A stretch of 64,000 nt of DNA from Bacillus rhizoplanae (GTDB lineage: Bacteria > Bacillota > Bacilli > Bacillales > Bacillaceae_G), in assembly GCF_917563915.1 (NCBI RefSeq), contig NZ_CAKJTI010000002.1, positions 124,001 through 188,000 of the forward strand, in the 5' to 3' direction. Below the pieces are notes generated by a model, which ran no database searches, had not been told where the DNA came from, and worked only from the letters and a program-made list of their open reading frames with translations. Shown piece by piece: positions 1-8,308 of the stretch. The translations under genes and the position numbers were made by a program. Each line of letters begins with the position of its first letter. Within the stretch, counting starts at the first letter, position 1.

Positions 1-182
1 TAGTTTGTTAAGAATTTGTTTATAAGCATTTTATACTTGCCACCTATTATCGATAGTACAGAGCGGAAATAGAGAAGAGAACATGTTTTTCTTTAATGAG
101 AGTTTTTGTTCCGTACGAAGTGGACGAAGTTTCATTTCATGTAAACAAACAATAACGAACAATAGTAATGAGGAGGCTTTTT

Positions 183-1259
183 ATGATGAAAAAACTTAAA
201 TTTTTTGTACCGGCTATGATTGGATTAACGGTGATGGTAACAGGTTGTGCGCAGGAAGAAACAAAAGCAAAGCCAAAACAAGAGACGAAGCAAGAAGAGA
301 AGAAACAGGAAGCACAAATTACAAAATTACAAGCATTAAACGCAATGACACTACAAATAACATTTGCGAAACCTTTATCAGAAGAAGAGGTGAAGTTGGA
401 AAATTTAGAAGCAATTAAGAAAAACTTTGTATTTGATAACGGTATGACAATTGTAAACGTACCTCGCTTAAAAACAGGTGCTACAAGTACGTATATCATT
501 CCTGTTACGATTCAGAAACCTGGCACAACATATACATTAAGTTATAAGGGTGGCAAAAAAGAAACATTTGAGGCAAGCAGTGAGAAAATTCATGTACGTC
601 AAGCCAAACAGGTGACAAATGATACATTTGAAATTGAATCATTTTTAGAAGATGGTGTGACGGATTATGCCAATGTAATTGAAGCTTATAAAGCTGGCAG
701 AGGGAATCAAGCATTTCAACTAGATGAAAACAACAAAGACAAAGCTGGGAAGCAATATCAAATTATTTCATCATTACGTGATCGAAAAGTAACAATTACA
801 ACAAGTGCAGGGGGAAAAATTGAGGCAAGTTATGTACCGTTTACACAAGCGACAGATGGAAGACAAGCACCAAAGTTTCGCCTACCAGCGGGTCAAGTAT
901 TACAACCAGGTATGTCATATACAGTAACATCTGATTGGGCAGATATTCAAAATCCGGCTTTTAGTGCTGAAACAATCGCACCACTAACGATTCAAGCTGT
1001 AGAAGCAATTGATAATAAGTCTATCCAAGTTACTTTAGATAAAGATCCAAAAACAGAGTTATTTGCCGGACGCAAAGTAGAGCTACAAGCCGCAGACGGA
1101 AATAAAATAGAAGCGCAGTACCGCTTTACATCTCGAAAAGGTGAAATAGGCATTTTTGACTTGCAAAATGGTGCAACGTTACAACCGAATGTAACATATA
1201 CAGTCGTTCCTATGAATGGATGGGCAACTGCCAATCATATTACGTTTGCAGCAAAATAA
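183..1259 (+). CDS. Putative lipoprotein, secreted beta-domain repeats
   Basis: Not recognised by name. The mature protein would be lipid-anchored outside the membrane: N-terminal KK, a hydrophobic stretch and the lipobox VTGC near residue 22. A Lys/Glu/Gln-rich linker follows (residues ~25-50), then beta-rich segments of the kind found in S-layer-associated Ig-like (SbsA/Big) domains; the pattern ending in 'YTV' before a short loop recurs near residues 245 and 340. ATG 183 (or 186) is chosen because GAGGAGG lies just upstream; the longer reading from 168 would start before this site. A hairpin terminator follows directly. Function unknown; surface adhesion or envelope stabilisation is only a guess. 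Confidence 0.75.
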   Translation: MMKKLKFFVPAMIGLTVMVTGCAQEETKAKPKQETKQEEKKQEAQITKLQALNAMTLQITFAKPLSEEEVKLENLEAIKKNFVFDNGMTIVNVPRLKTGATSTYIIPVTIQKPGTTYTLSYKGGKKETFEASSEKIHVRQAKQVTNDTFEIESFLEDGVTDYANVIEAYKAGRGNQAFQLDENNKDKAGKQYQIISSLRDRKVTITTSAGGKIEASYVPFTQATDGRQAPKFRLPAGQVLQPGMSYTVTSDWADIQNPAFSAETIAPLTIQAVEAIDNKSIQVTLDKDPKTELFAGRKVELQAADGNKIEAQYRFTSRKGEIGIFDLQNGATLQPNVTYTVVPMNGWATANHITFAAK

Positions 1260-1263
1260 TGAG

Positions 1264-1299
1264 AAAAAAGGTGTGCTTTTAAAGAGCACATCCTTTTTG
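1264..1299 (+). terminator. Rho-independent terminator after lipoprotein gene
   Basis: An imperfect stem (AAAAAAGG..TGCT pairing AGAGCA..TCCTTTTT) is followed by a T-run, and it sits between two converging genes. Confidence 0.7.
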
Positions 1300-1305
1300 T
1301 ATTTG

Positions 1306-2091
1306 TTAACGATACGACAAAGCTTGCTTTCCTAACGCATCCCAAGATTGAATAAACGTTTCTTTGTTTACCTTCAGTGCTTTTTTCTCAGTTAAAGGAT
1401 CATTAATATAAACGTATCCATTTTCAAAACCTACGAGTACAACAGCGTGTAAATCTAGAGGAGCTGTAATATTTTCGTTTCCATGTTTCCATGACGCCCA
1501 TTTGTCAGGAAGTTTATAATCCCCTGTTGTCCAAACTACTACAGGTTTCCCCATGTTGACTTGAGCTAACACATCATCAAAAGATTTTCCTGTTAAATTT
1601 ACTGTGCGATTTGGAAGGTAGCGTGCCATCAATTCTTGCAGTGGTTCAACGTAAACAGCATATCCCATAGTTTTCCCCGTTATATCTCCAACGAACCCCT
1701 CTTTAGGGTCTCCCCATTGAAGAATGTCCCCGTCTTTGCTGACAGACGGCGGATCGTTATCTTTTTTGATATTATTTGCTAACTGCATTTTATCGACTTT
1801 CACGCCAGCATGTTGCAGTACCATCGCTAAGCTCGTCACTTCACAGCCGAATTTCAGCTCAGGTTTTTGAGGTATGAGCGGTACATCTAAAATAACCTTT
1901 TCTTGTTTTGGAGGAGTTGGAGGTTGCAGTGGTTCGTTTGGGGGCGATGAATATTTTACATTTTTCGTTAATTCGGCTTCTTCATGTTTGGGATGAGATG
2001 CATGCTTTTCAGTGGGAGCCTGTTTAGTAGAATAGCCTGTCATAAATGCAAATAGGGTATACAAAATTAGAAATCTTTTCATAGCGTTCAC
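1306..2091 (-). CDS. C39-like peptidase-family protein, lipobox Cys lost
   Basis: The C-terminal ~190 residues match the peptidase C39-like (papain-fold) family of Bacillus exported proteins: the putative nucleophile is Cys in FGCEVTSLAM, a central His lies in DLHAVVLVG, and the Asp is in YINDPL. A signal segment is at the N-terminus, but where a lipobox Cys is expected the protein reads FMTGYSTKQ (codon TAT), so lipid attachment would be lost. A Pro-rich linker (residues ~50-65) separates the signal from the domain. ATG 2091 or an internal Met at residue 4 could be the start. A bcr1 repeat lies just upstream. Substrate unknown. Confidence 0.75.
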   Translation of the reverse strand: MNAMKRFLILYTLFAFMTGYSTKQAPTEKHASHPKHEEAELTKNVKYSSPPNEPLQPPTPPKQEKVILDVPLIPQKPELKFGCEVTSLAMVLQHAGVKVDKMQLANNIKKDNDPPSVSKDGDILQWGDPKEGFVGDITGKTMGYAVYVEPLQELMARYLPNRTVNLTGKSFDDVLAQVNMGKPVVVWTTGDYKLPDKWASWKHGNENITAPLDLHAVVLVGFENGYVYINDPLTEKKALKVNKETFIQSWDALGKQALSYR

Positions 2092-2131
2092 CTTCTTTAT
2101 GTAGTGCCATACATGGTGTAATGATAGCGTG

Positions 2132-2288
2132 TTTATCCCGCATTAACGGGCAGTAAGATCCCCACCTCAAGAATCAGAGAGAAGTAAAGAAGATAGGTGG
2201 GGGATAACTGCCCGTAAAAGCCCGATTGGTTCAACTAACCATCAGTTAGGGATGAAGAACCCCCTCACTGATGGAAGTTTCACTTTAT
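2132..2288 (+). repeat. bcr1 repeat (full length)
   Basis: Begins TTTATCCCGCATTAACGG and ends GTTTCACTTTAT, with TTTAT at both ends, internal pairing of the GTGGGGGAT arms, and the CTAACCATCAG segment. This matches the B. cereus-group bcr1 element, known to duplicate TTTAT. Confidence 0.9.
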
Positions 2289-2354
2289 AATTAAGTTCTT
2301 TCATTTCTCATGAAAATATTCAAAAGATAATGGATTTGGTTTAAGAGTAAAAAA

Positions 2355-2416
2355 GAGAAATTTCCATCGGTGAGAGGATGAAGAACCTCTCCACTGATAG
2401 AAGTTTCTCTTTATTA
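2355..2416 (+). repeat. bcr1 fragment forming a hairpin
   Basis: A short bcr1-derived hairpin: AGAGAAATTTCCATCGGTGAG pairs loosely with CTCCACTGATAGAAGTTTCTCT. It lies downstream of the yerD-like gene (minus strand) and may act as its terminator. Confidence 0.6.
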
Positions 2417-2462
2417 ATGAAGATATAATTTTATAATAAAGTTAGTTTTTCAAACATAGCAC

Positions 2463-3878
2463 TTATTCCTGTATTTGTTTGTCTTCCCAAGCTTCAAATG
2501 AAAACGGAATTCCAACCATTTTAGCAGTCAACTCATCGTATGATACTAAATCTTTTTTTGACAATTCTTTTAATGAGCGTTTTCCCATTGCTCTTAATGC
2601 CGTTTTTATTTCTTCTATACTTGCCGTTAAGAACTTTTCAGCAGATTTTACCCCATCTTCGACATTAAATTGATCCTTAAATTTCCCGTTGTACCAAACA
2701 GCTTGTGTCGGTGGCTCAAAAGGAAGTGCATTGAAGGATTGAGTATGAGAGAGAGAAAATAACATTGCAGAGCCAAGATACACAGCATCAGCGCCGAGTG
2801 CGAGCACCTTCAAAAAATGTCCAGGGACCAAAAGTCCTCCGGAGACAATTAAGCTTATTTCTCCTTTCTTATTTCTTTTTTCTAAATGATTCACAGCACG
2901 AACGACTGCATGCAATGTTGGAATACCAAAATCATCGCATAAAATAGGTGGAGCCTCTTTCATCGCTGCCTGTCCTCCATCAATCGCGATAAAATCAACA
3001 CCTTGGTCAATTAAATGATCAATATCTTCTTCAATCTTTCCACCTGCCCCTATTTTCACACCAATGGGGACACCGCCAGATAAACTTCTTAGTTCCTCAA
3101 CTAGTTCTTTTATATCCCTTAATGTTTGATTTTCAAAAAAATGTTCCAAAATCACAGCATCCTCATTTTCCTTAAGCCCCATCACCTCGCGAGCACGACC
3201 TGTTAAATCTTTAGGTTCGATTTTCTTGCCCATCCCGGCTAGTGCCCCTTGACCAAGTTTAATTTCGATCATGTCAGCACGCTTAATCACTTCTTTTTCC
3301 TTTGCCCATGCTGTTTTCGAAAACTGTAAAATATACTTCCCGGCTGTGTCTAACTCTTCAGGTAAGATTCCTCCTTCACCGGAGTTAATCGCTGTCCCTG
3401 CATTTCTAGCTGCTTCTACTAATGAAAGCCTTGCCTGCTCACTAAGCCCTATCCCATAGCCCATCCCACTGATCATTAGAGGGATTTGAATTTCCAGTGG
3501 TTTTTTTGCTTTTGGTCCAATGGTTATTTTTAGATCAACTTCCTCTTCACCATCAATTGGAAATGGTGTCGTTTGTGTAGGGATAAAAGTTATTGGATCT
3601 AAGTGCGGCCATTTTTTGGAAGATCCAGCAAGTGGTCGCTGAAGGACGCTGCCTGTTTCTGCACGCAAGCTATTTTCCAGCATATTTTGAATGCCCATAT
3701 GCCTTAGAGTTGGTATCAACTCTGTAATATTTTCTTGATAATTATCGGTTAAAATAATTTTCCCGTACTTCTTCACCGTTAGTTCTATGATCCAACGCCA
3801 ACCAATAAATAAGAATAATATTAGAACAAATACAATGGACAACATTGCAAACGCTATATAAATAAAAATGTTCGGCAT
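2463..3878 (-). CDS. yerD: FMN-binding glutamate synthase family protein (YerD-like)
   Basis: A 471-residue protein of the GltS/GltB central FMN-binding domain family, resembling B. subtilis YerD. One N-terminal membrane segment (residues ~3-35) precedes a TIM-barrel with typical motifs: SGMGYGIGLS, NSGEGGILPEE, KLGQGALAGMGKK, IGVKIGAGGKIEED, IAIDGGQAAMKEAP and GADAVYLGSAMLFS. It lacks the amidotransferase part of true glutamate synthase, so the physiological reaction is unknown. ATG 3878 is chosen for the GGAGAAG site upstream; the open frame continues ~55 codons further but has no good start. Candidate Fur-like sites lie upstream, and an IscB element begins ~130 bp upstream. Confidence 0.85.
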   Translation of the reverse strand: MPNIFIYIAFAMLSIVFVLILFLFIGWRWIIELTVKKYGKIILTDNYQENITELIPTLRHMGIQNMLENSLRAETGSVLQRPLAGSSKKWPHLDPITFIPTQTTPFPIDGEEEVDLKITIGPKAKKPLEIQIPLMISGMGYGIGLSEQARLSLVEAARNAGTAINSGEGGILPEELDTAGKYILQFSKTAWAKEKEVIKRADMIEIKLGQGALAGMGKKIEPKDLTGRAREVMGLKENEDAVILEHFFENQTLRDIKELVEELRSLSGGVPIGVKIGAGGKIEEDIDHLIDQGVDFIAIDGGQAAMKEAPPILCDDFGIPTLHAVVRAVNHLEKRNKKGEISLIVSGGLLVPGHFLKVLALGADAVYLGSAMLFSLSHTQSFNALPFEPPTQAVWYNGKFKDQFNVEDGVKSAEKFLTASIEEIKTALRAMGKRSLKELSKKDLVSYDELTAKMVGIPFSFEAWEDKQIQE

Positions 3879-3909
3879 ATTCACTTCTCCGCTATAAATT
3901 AAATAGTTG

Positions 3910-3944
3910 TTATTATCATTATTCCTCAAAGAGAGATAATTATC
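3910..3944 (-). promoter_or_regulatory. Candidate Fur-type operator region
   Basis: Two GATAAT-rich blocks lie upstream of the yerD-like gene: the palindrome GATAATTATC (3935-3944) and, on the minus strand, AATAATGATAATAAC (within 3910-3925). Both resemble tandem GATAAT hexamers of Fur boxes, but neither is a full consensus match. Confidence 0.35.
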
Positions 3945-4005
3945 ATTTGATATGAAACACTGCACGGCACTTGAAAATATAACAATAAAGTTGTTTAACG
4001 TATTT

Positions 4006-4091
4006 CCGAAAGAAGTCCCCATCTTCAAGCGCGTGACGGGCAAAAGTCCAGCGGTAAGGTGGGGATGAATTTCGGTTAGGTATAGCCTAAC
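4006..4091. repeat. Right-end hairpins of the IscB element
   Basis: Long hairpin 4006-4075 (outer arms CCGAAA/TTTCGG, inner arms TCCCCAT and GTGGGGATGA) and a second palindrome at 4075-4091 (GTTAGG TATAG CCTAAC). Such subterminal structures are what TnpA binds in IS200/IS605 elements. Confidence 0.6.
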
Positions 4092-5334
4092 TGATTTGTA
4101 AGAACTGCCAATTGTTCGTATGGTGTATACGTTCCATATCTGACATCTTCACTTGCTTATAGGATTTAGAAGGGTTTTGTATATATTGTCCATGGATATC
4201 TTGTACGTATACCATTTTTCCTGTAAATCCTGTCACAAATCCTACTTGTCCAAATACCTTTACTTTATCACCTAGATAGATTCCATCTATATGTGGTGTA
4301 TTTTTCCTGTTCCGTTTTGCACTTGTATTCTTTGTTTTCCTTCCTTTTCTTGCGGTTGCTTCATGCAGGGAGCGTTTTTTCTTTCTAAATTGCTTAATTC
4401 GAAACTCACCGCTTTGATCATATTCTTGTATTGGTGTTGGATGGGCAATCGCAATCGCGTCATTTACATGAGTTTTTGATAAACCTAATTCTTTTCGCTT
4501 CGGTGTGGTGTAACTGCCGTACGTAATGTCACAATCTAAACGATTCATAATTTGTAAACGCAATACATTCATAAAAGCAGTCTCTTTATATTGTTTCGGT
4601 TTTTTGAAACTGTGTTTGATTTTCCCTTGATGAAATTTTTGATGGCATTCATCGTGCACTGTTACAAGATTATCTGCCATATCTGAACCGCCACTGCATC
4701 GTTCAATGATATGATGTGTATGTAAAATACCACCTTTCTTCTTACAAATTTGGCAGGTGTAATTGTCTCTAGCGAATACATAATATCTCGTATTCCAAAA
4801 GCCAAAGGTATCCCCTTGTTGGTATTCTATTCCTTGTATATCGGGATTTTTTAGCTTTTGTGCATCAAATTTTTCTACTTCGACAATCACTTTTGGAGAT
4901 GGTAATAACGAGCGAAATATTTCAATCCAATGAATTTGGTTATCCACTCTGCTTTGAACCGATGGCGGCAACCATCCTTCTTTCTTTTTCCGATTGAGAA
5001 AACGTGCTTTTCGATATCTTGTTTTTCGTTGTCTTCTACCTCTGCGTAATGTAGCTCTCAGTGTAAGATTTTCTTTGACGTCCTGACGTAACTCAATGGT
5101 TCCTTTTGTTAGCACTTTGTCTTCAGTGGTAATCGCAATGCCGATATGCTTTGCTCCGCTGTCAACACCGATTGTGACGGGTTGCACCGCTTCACCTGTA
5201 GCATATTGTAATTGAATTGTAAACGGATTGTATCCAATAATCTTTGCTTTTCCTTGTTTGAGAAGAATCCGTGCCTTGCGATGACTGCAAGGCATGAGCG
5301 GCTCTCCCCTTAAATTTTTGACAAACACACACAT
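4087..5334 (-). CDS. iscB: IscB RNA-guided nuclease (OMEGA system)
   Basis: A complete 415-residue IscB. Domains in order: PLMP domain (GEPLMPCSHRKARILLKQGKA, residues ~10-30); RuvC-I with the catalytic Asp in VTIGVDSGAKHIGIA (~55-68); an arginine-rich bridge helix with the RRXRR signature (RRGRRQRKTRYRKARF, ~97-112); RuvC-II Glu in VIVEVEKFD; an HNH domain with CQIC, the HHII motif and a second Cys/His pair (CHQKFH); RuvC-III Asp in HVNDAIAIAH; and a C-terminal basic RNA/TAM-binding region. All expected catalytic residues are present. ATG 5334 follows AGGAGGGAC by ~9 nt. IscB is the family ancestral to Cas9 and cuts DNA guided by an omega-RNA. It is not TnpB, because it has both PLMP and HNH. 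Confidence 0.93.
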   Translation of the reverse strand: MCVFVKNLRGEPLMPCSHRKARILLKQGKAKIIGYNPFTIQLQYATGEAVQPVTIGVDSGAKHIGIAITTEDKVLTKGTIELRQDVKENLTLRATLRRGRRQRKTRYRKARFLNRKKKEGWLPPSVQSRVDNQIHWIEIFRSLLPSPKVIVEVEKFDAQKLKNPDIQGIEYQQGDTFGFWNTRYYVFARDNYTCQICKKKGGILHTHHIIERCSGGSDMADNLVTVHDECHQKFHQGKIKHSFKKPKQYKETAFMNVLRLQIMNRLDCDITYGSYTTPKRKELGLSKTHVNDAIAIAHPTPIQEYDQSGEFRIKQFRKKKRSLHEATARKGRKTKNTSAKRNRKNTPHIDGIYLGDKVKVFGQVGFVTGFTGKMVYVQDIHGQYIQNPSKSYKQVKMSDMERIHHTNNWQFLQIS

Positions 5335-5337
5335 GTT

Positions 5338-5581
5338 TTGTCCCTCCTAAGAGTTTGTTTCCCTTCGCCAATGTTTGTAGGTGTTGGCAACTTCTCGTGC
5401 AAGAAGGCGTGTGGTTGACCGTTCCTTCCCAATCAGAACTGTTACAGAGCCACCATAGAGCCAAGAACTAGGGAATCATTCTTGGGCATGCAACCTACGA
5501 ACGGAGTCCACGAAAGACCGAGGCTAGACAACCAGGGCTTTTTTCAAGCCCCCACTTCAAAACGTGTTAGTGTTTAAGTGG
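5338..5581 (-). ncRNA. Putative omega-RNA of IscB
   Basis: The ~240 nt directly upstream of iscB contain no convincing ORF but a chain of hairpins, read on the minus strand from the left end: CCACTT/AAGTGG (5576-5581 with 5552-5557), GGGCTT/AAGCCC (5535-5551), a CGTAGGTTG-containing region, CCAAGAA/TTCTTGG (5461-5485), CTTCT/AGAAG (5391-5406) and GCCAA/TTGGC (5367-5388), ending at the iscB ribosome binding site. Known IscB omega-RNAs occupy this place, begin with a guide of roughly 16 nt copied from the sequence outside the left end, and carry similar elements. The guide would then come from the 3' end of the DUF3995 gene. Boundaries are inferred. Confidence 0.72.
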
Positions 5582-6029
5582 TGGGTAGTTGACTAGAAAA
5601 AAAGTAAAACATACCTCCAATCATCCAGTAAGGCTCCCAGAGTACTAGTCGCCAGAAGGTGGCATAGCTATCTAATTCAAGGTTTAAAACACCAATTGCA
5701 CTCAAGGATATTGTTATGAAATTGAACAAACCGTATAAAAAAAGTAAAAGTCCACAAATTTTTATTATGAGATAGAGCGACTTTTGAATCCGAGAATTTT
5801 CCCATTTAATTAACAACATTATGAGCAATACTACTCCGAGTAATTTTATGAATCCAGTTATCCAAACGATTGCTATAAACGATGGTGTTGGATGTAATGC
5901 CATTTCATAAATTGCACCTCCTAGGGATCTAACACCAAACATACCTCCCGCTGCCCAATAGAAACTCAAGACAGAAAATAGAAGTGTCCATATCACTCCT
6001 AAATACAAAAAATACTTATTGGTTTCCAT
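5574..6029 (-). CDS. DUF3995-type small membrane protein
   Basis: A 151-residue integral membrane protein with about four hydrophobic segments and the pattern W..GG.FGVRSLGG..., resembling DUF3995 proteins of Bacillus. ATG 6029 has GAGGAGC upstream; the long open frame before it runs through a bcr1 repeat and is not coding. The last codons (SSQLPTT) lie in the left end of the IscB element, so the native C-terminus may have been replaced on insertion. Function unknown. Confidence 0.65.
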   Translation of the reverse strand: METNKYFLYLGVIWTLLFSVLSFYWAAGGMFGVRSLGGAIYEMALHPTPSFIAIVWITGFIKLLGVVLLIMLLIKWENSRIQKSLYLIIKICGLLLFLYGLFNFITISLSAIGVLNLELDSYATFWRLVLWEPYWMIGGMFYFFSSQLPTT

Positions 6030-6063
6030 AAAAATAGCTCCTCGTATTGAAATAACAATGCTC

Positions 6064-6217
6064 TTTAATCCTGCATTAACGGGCAGTAAGACCCCCACCT
6101 CAAGATTTCGAGATAATCGAAGAAGATAGGTGGTGGATAACTGCCCGTAAAAGCCCGATTGGTTCAACTAACCATCAATGGGGGATGAAAAAAACACTGA
6201 TGGAAGTTTCACTTTAT
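6064..6217 (+). repeat. bcr1 repeat (first bases degenerate)
   Basis: Same architecture as the copy at 2132, but the start reads TTTAATCCTGCATTAACGG; it ends GTTTCACTTTAT. It lies between the DUF3995 gene and the hydrolase gene. Confidence 0.85.
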
Positions 6218-6231
6218 CCCATTTTGAAGCA

Positions 6232-7089
6232 TTATACTTGTCCACTTTCTTCCTTTAAAGAATGATAGAACGCTGTAGTAACAGATGAAAATTTCTCTTG
6301 CTCTTCTAGAAATGGATAATGATTGCTGTGTTCAAAAGAAATAAAAGAAGAGTTTCGTATGCCTTGATGTATTTGTAGGGAAGAGGCAATAGGACATTGA
6401 ACATCGTGTTTTCCACAAAGGATTAACGTTTTTGTTGTTACACTAGAAAGGTGTTCTCTTAAATCAAAGCTACGAAATTCTTTTGAAAAATAGTTCATAC
6501 GGCTTGCGGCCATCGTCTTATGAATCGGTTTTGAAAAGTATGTTTCATATTGCTCTGGATGGTATAAAGATAGCTTCGCACGCTTGACTGATAAGGCATT
6601 TCTTTCTTCTTTTGTAAGATGCGGCAGTTTTAAATCTTCAATCAGTTGCTGCATATATGCAAACTGCGGATGATCTGGATGATAAATGCAGTCCTTTGTT
6701 TTTGTGTAATCGCTGGCAGATGCTCCTACTATTACTAAAGATTGTAAGGATTGTGGATGATGTACAGCATAAAAGATTCCAAGCATGCCGCCGGTAGAGT
6801 GTCCTGCAAAATGCCATGTTGAAATGTGTAGCGCTTCTCGAATTGCTTCTAGGTCTTCAACTGTTTCTTCCATACTTAATTCTTCTTCTTTACAAGCAAT
6901 TACTGAATGACCTGCATCTTTTAGGTTGATTAATATAACTTGATGTGATGATGTAAAGCTATCGGCAAAATAATCGCCAGTTTTGTTAAACTGTGAATAT
7001 AGGTGTGTCACACAGAGAGGTTCTCCATGTCCTTTTGTAAATAATTCAAATGTTCCTCGCTCTGTATGGATAAGTTGTTGCTTCCACAT
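6232..7089 (-). CDS. Alpha/beta-fold hydrolase
   Basis: A 285-residue alpha/beta hydrolase. The nucleophile elbow is GHSTGG (Ser near residue 97), an acidic residue is in LILCGKHDVQCP (~225-236) and the catalytic His is in EHSNHYPFLEE (~255-262). The cap between the core strands is short. No signal peptide, so cytoplasmic. ATG 7089 follows AAAGGTGATC. It is transcribed in the same direction as acuCBA, 50 bp behind acuC. Substrate not predictable; esterase or lactonase activity is possible. Confidence 0.8.
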   Translation of the reverse strand: MWKQQLIHTERGTFELFTKGHGEPLCVTHLYSQFNKTGDYFADSFTSSHQVILINLKDAGHSVIACKEEELSMEETVEDLEAIREALHISTWHFAGHSTGGMLGIFYAVHHPQSLQSLVIVGASASDYTKTKDCIYHPDHPQFAYMQQLIEDLKLPHLTKEERNALSVKRAKLSLYHPEQYETYFSKPIHKTMAASRMNYFSKEFRSFDLREHLSSVTTKTLILCGKHDVQCPIASSLQIHQGIRNSSFISFEHSNHYPFLEEQEKFSSVTTAFYHSLKEESGQV

Positions 7090-7141
7090 AAAAGATCACC
7101 TTTCATAAAAAAGAATAGGAGCAAATCTCCTATTCTGTTAT

Positions 7142-8308
7142 TTAATATAACGCTTTTTTTGTATTATTCCGAATAATTTCAAGGGATTTTGCCACGGTTA
7201 AGGCATTTTTTTCTTCGATTTCTGGTTTTCGAGGGATAGGATTATACATGTTGTTAGGATCTTCCCATGTGAGGGGAAGATCAGCTGTTGCTTGTCCTTT
7301 CCAAGCTTCAGTCCATTCTGGAGGGAGATAACCTGAGATGTTCTGGATGTTATTCATTTCGAGCCAAATGAGTGCCCAAGCTCTTGGAATGACGCGCCAC
7401 ATATCATAGCCGCCGCCACCGACTGCAATCCAGCGACCGTTGCAATATTCATGAGCAATTTCATGAGCAAGTCTCGGGATTTCACGGTAAATTTGTATGG
7501 TTGAACAAAGATGTGTTAGGGGGTCGTAGTAATGAGCATCAGCTCCGTTTTGCGTTAAAATAATATCTGGTTTGAAATAATCGGCGACTTCACGAATAAC
7601 AGTGCGATACGCATGTATAAATGAATCATCTTCTGTAAAAGCATCAAGAGGAACGTTAAAAGAATAGCTGTATCCATTTCCTTGACCACGTTCGTTTACA
7701 GCACCTGTTCCAGGAAATAAGTAACGCCCTGTTTCATGTAAGGAGATCGTGCATACGTTAGGATCATCATAAAAGGACCACTGCACACCATCACCGTGAT
7801 GGGCATCTGTATCAATGTATAAAACACGAAGACCATATTTTTGCTGCATATACTTAATAGCAATTGAGCTGTCATTATAAATACAAAAGCCAGATGCTTT
7901 GCCGCGAAAGCCGTGATGTAAGCCGCCTCCTAAATTTAGAGCATGTTCTGCTTTTCCTTCAAGGATTGCATCGACCGCAGTTAATGTCCCCCCAACAAGA
8001 AGGGCGCTTGCTTCATGCATATTGGCAAACATTGGCGTATCTTCTGTTCCAAGACCGTAGGACATTGCGATTGATTTTTCTAGCGTTCCTTCTCCAGCAC
8101 GTTTTACCGCATTTATGTACTCCTCTGTATGAATTAAAGCAATTTCTTCATCAGTTGCAATTCGTGGTGGAATGACTTGTGAAGGGTGTATGAATCCTCC
8201 TTTTTGGAGTAAATCATATGTCAGCTTTACACGAAGCTGATTAAAAGGATGATCAGGACTAAAGGAATAGCCCTGATAATCTTCTGAGTAAATGAATACA
8301 TTTTTCAT
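7142..8308 (-). CDS. acuC: AcuC, acetoin utilisation / histone-deacetylase-like protein
   Basis: A class I/II histone-deacetylase-fold enzyme of 388 residues. Zinc and active-site motifs: HALNLGGGLHHGF, IDTDAHHGDG, ISLHETGRYLFPGTG and GGGGYD. In Bacillus, AcuC deacetylates acetyl-CoA synthetase, opposing AcuA. Last gene of acuA-acuB-acuC; ATG 8308 overlaps the end of acuB by a few bases, implying translational coupling. The upstream in-frame extension is acuB coding sequence and is rejected. Confidence 0.93.
   Translation of the reverse strand: MKNVFIYSEDYQGYSFSPDHPFNQLRVKLTYDLLQKGGFIHPSQVIPPRIATDEEIALIHTEEYINAVKRAGEGTLEKSIAMSYGLGTEDTPMFANMHEASALLVGGTLTAVDAILEGKAEHALNLGGGLHHGFRGKASGFCIYNDSSIAIKYMQQKYGLRVLYIDTDAHHGDGVQWSFYDDPNVCTISLHETGRYLFPGTGAVNERGQGNGYSYSFNVPLDAFTEDDSFIHAYRTVIREVADYFKPDIILTQNGADAHYYDPLTHLCSTIQIYREIPRLAHEIAHEYCNGRWIAVGGGGYDMWRVIPRAWALIWLEMNNIQNISGYLPPEWTEAWKGQATADLPLTWEDPNNMYNPIPRKPEIEEKNALTVAKSLEIIRNNTKKALY

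Larger units (their letters stand above)
4006..5590 (-). mobile_element. IS200/IS605-type element carrying iscB, no transposase
   Basis: The right end on the minus strand has a hairpin closed by CCGAAA/TTTCGG (4006-4011 with 4070-4075) and internal ATCCCCA/TGGGGA-type arms, next to a small palindrome GTTAGG/CCTAAC (4075-4091) that overlaps the iscB stop codon. The left end has a hairpin CCACTT/AAGTGG (5552-5557 with 5576-5581). Between them lie only iscB and its structured leader; there is no HUH transposase TnpA, so movement would need TnpA in trans. The left end abuts or overlaps the 3' end of the DUF3995 gene. Exact cleavage sites cannot be fixed from one sequence. Confidence 0.7.

Noticed and set aside
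3879-4043. 55-codon N-terminal extension of the YerD-like protein
   Set aside because: The frame runs into the right-end hairpin of the IscB element, is Asn-rich without pattern, and a better start with a ribosome site exists at 3878.
4087-5334. Reading the IS-encoded protein as TnpB (IS1341-type)
   Set aside because: It has an N-terminal PLMP domain and an HNH insertion between RuvC-II and RuvC-III, which TnpB lacks, and its structured RNA is upstream rather than at the 3' end.
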